From Bacteroidaceae bacterium (lineage in GTDB: Bacteria > Bacteroidota > Bacteroidia > Bacteroidales > Bacteroidaceae): DNA of 7,451 nucleotides. This document shows, piece after piece, positions 6,153 through 7,451 of the stretch. Within the stretch, counting starts at the first letter, position 1. Each line of letters begins with the position of its first letter. The translations under genes were made by a program, and so were the position numbers. The notes beneath the pieces were generated by a model that had not been told where the DNA came from, ran no database searches, and saw only the letters and a list, made by a program, of their open reading frames with translations. The stretch covers positions 1 to 7,451 of the forward strand of contig CAAHEN010000241.1 in the NCBI GenBank assembly GCA_900772575.1. The letters are read 5' to 3'.

Positions 6153-7451
6153 TTACTTCACAAACTTGTGGGTGCGCTGGCCGTCGGGAGTTTCTATCTG
6201 GAGAATGTAAGCGCCGCGGGGATGGGTGCCAAGCGGGAGCGAGAGGCGTTGGGCCGAGGCCGTGGCCGAAGCCGTGGCCAGCCGTACGCCGCCGAGGTTG
6301 TAGAGCGCAATCTTCGTGCCTGCGGCGATGGCGCCGCTGACGGCCACTTCGTCGTCGGTGTGTGTGACGCTCAGCCGGTCAGCCGTCGCGGTCTGACCGA
6401 TACCCGTCGTGCCACCAGTCAGTGGGGTGAAGCGGAGCGTGTAGGTGTAAGTGCCGCTCGACGGCAGCAGGTACTCGCTGATCGTGCCCGGGCCGCAGCT
6501 GCCGTTGCCCAAGCCCTTCTGGCGATAGTCGAAGTGGGCATAGACGGTGCGGTTGGTCACGTTGTCGGGGATGGTGAGTTCCCAGTTGTGCTGCTTCTGC
6601 TTAAGCTGCTGGTCGCTCCAATAGAGTGTGGAGAAAGCCACCTCACCGCTGGTCTGCACCTGTACGCCGTGCCCTTTATCGTCGGTCAGTTTCAATTCGC
6701 GCAGATCCTGGCGGTTACCCATCGTCTGCGGGCGGAGAAAGTACTCGTTCATGTCCCAGACTGTGGAGGTGTAGCGGCCCAAGAATGAGCCTGTCTTGCG
6801 GTCGATGTAGTTCGCCCATGGGCCACGGGCATAGTAGCTGACGTTGGCAAACTCGCCCGGTAGGCGCATCTGCATGCCGATGCGTCGCAGGTTACCCGTC
6901 TGTGCGGTATAGCTGGCCTTTAGGTCAACCACCCCGTTGGCGTAGATGGTGTAGACGAAGGTGTAGTTGCAGTTGCGTCCGGCAGCCTTGACTGTGGCTG
7001 TGGCGGTGCGCTTGTCGGTGGAGATCGTGAATGTCGCAGTCTTGGCGGTGATGCCGTTGTCGCTGTCGTATGCTGGGTCTACGCCGTAGGGCGCGTCGTT
7101 CTCGATCCAGCGGTAGTTCTCATATTCCGGTCCGCCGCCGGCCTTGATGAGGTCGAGTCCGTCGGTCGTCCAGGATTGCAGCGTGCCATCAGCCTTGAAG
7201 CGGAGCGAAAGGTTGGCGTTGCTCACGGTGACATACGAGGCGTTGCTCTTGTCGATGGTCAGGGCATCGGCGTCGTCGGGCACGGTGACCTTGCTTAGCG
7301 TCTGTGTGCGCGACCGCAGGGTGTACTGGTTGGTGGCCACCACGTAGTCTGCCGGGGCGTAGTCGTTGGCCTCACGCTGGCAGATTTCGACATTGACCAG
7401 CACCTCCTTGCCGGCGTTCGCGGCGAGTGTGGTGGTGTAGGGCAGCTGGAC
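6153..7451 (-). CDS. GH2 beta-galactosidase, C-terminal part, with probable T9SS sorting domain (5' end outside window)
   Basis: The 432 visible residues are the C-terminal part of a large glycoside hydrolase family 2 enzyme that would remove terminal beta-linked galactose. The frame stays open to the right edge, so the true start, sugar-binding domain and catalytic barrel with both glutamates lie outside. Counting from the first visible codon, residues 1-47 are the end of the DUF4981 domain (ADYVVATNQYTL at 34-45). About 66-345 is the Bgal_small_N beta-sandwich, with YYARGPWANYIDR (206-218) and GLGNGSCGPGT (313-323). Where E. coli LacZ has GGDDSWSP this protein has GNGSCGPG, so the tryptophan is absent. 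After about residue 360 comes an extra domain, TKIALYNLGGVRL then GAYILQIETPDGQ and a terminal KFVK, which fits a type A T9SS sorting signal. That predicts export to the cell surface or medium. The frame ends in TAA at 6155-6153. Confidence 0.88.
   Translation of the reverse strand, partial: VQLPYTTTLAANAGKEVLVNVEICQREANDYAPADYVVATNQYTLRSRTQTLSKVTVPDDADALTIDKSNASYVTVSNANLSLRFKADGTLQSWTTDGLDLIKAGGGPEYENYRWIENDAPYGVDPAYDSDNGITAKTATFTISTDKRTATATVKAAGRNCNYTFVYTIYANGVVDLKASYTAQTGNLRRIGMQMRLPGEFANVSYYARGPWANYIDRKTGSFLGRYTSTVWDMNEYFLRPQTMGNRQDLRELKLTDDKGHGVQVQTSGEVAFSTLYWSDQQLKQKQHNWELTIPDNVTNRTVYAHFDYRQKGLGNGSCGPGTISEYLLPSSGTYTYTLRFTPLTGGTTGIGQTATADRLSVTHTDDEVAVSGAIAAGTKIALYNLGGVRLATASATASAQRLSLPLGTHPRGAYILQIETPDGQRTHKFVK

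Noticed and set aside
6054..6788. 244-codon plus-strand open frame opposite the beta-galactosidase
   Set aside because: It runs through the terminator hairpin and is antisense to clear GH2 domain sequence. No domain is visible in its translation.
1..7451. CRISPR array, insertion sequence, tRNA or rRNA
   Set aside because: No regularly spaced repeats, transposase-like protein, terminal inverted repeats or tRNA arms were seen on either strand.

Overview
The window reads as chromosomal DNA of a GC-rich member of the Bacteroidales, most likely Prevotella-like. The evidence is: a TonB-dependent receptor with the plug style common in this order; lipoproteins whose cysteine is followed by the acidic tract typical of Bacteroidetes surface lipoproteins; A-rich translation starts instead of strong Shine-Dalgarno sites; a candidate Bacteroidetes -33/-7 promoter; and a beta-galactosidase that appears to end in a type IX secretion (T9SS) sorting domain. 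Most Prevotella and Porphyromonas carry T9SS, while typical gut Bacteroides lack it. The genus cannot be fixed from this sequence alone.

Layout: positions 1-355 hold no convincing gene. They contain a GC-rich, hairpin-forming first 100 bases, then a more AT-rich stretch with a candidate promoter (228-258). Positions 356-6041 hold four plus-strand genes in a tight run (gaps of 47, 56 and 12 bases): a TonB-dependent outer-membrane receptor, two different DUF4374 surface lipoproteins, and a four-helix PepSY-family inner-membrane protein. A perfect 15-bp stem flanked by A and T runs (6085-6129) ends the operon. It probably also ends the convergent minus-strand gene, a GH2 beta-galactosidase (6153-7451) whose N-terminal half lies beyond the right edge.

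The four-gene order matches the XusA-XusB-XusC arrangement of Bacteroides thetaiotaomicron, which takes up siderophores made by other bacteria. The working model is inference by family and gene order. Surface lipoproteins bind a ferric siderophore and pass it to the TonB-dependent receptor. The PepSY membrane protein then acts as a haem-containing reductase that releases iron on the periplasmic side. The main departure from the known three-gene layout is the tandem pair of divergent DUF4374 lipoproteins. The second of these has a glycine-rich insertion, and the PepSY protein has a low-complexity linker containing a short tandem duplication. The beta-galactosidase looks unrelated in function and is simply the convergent neighbour.
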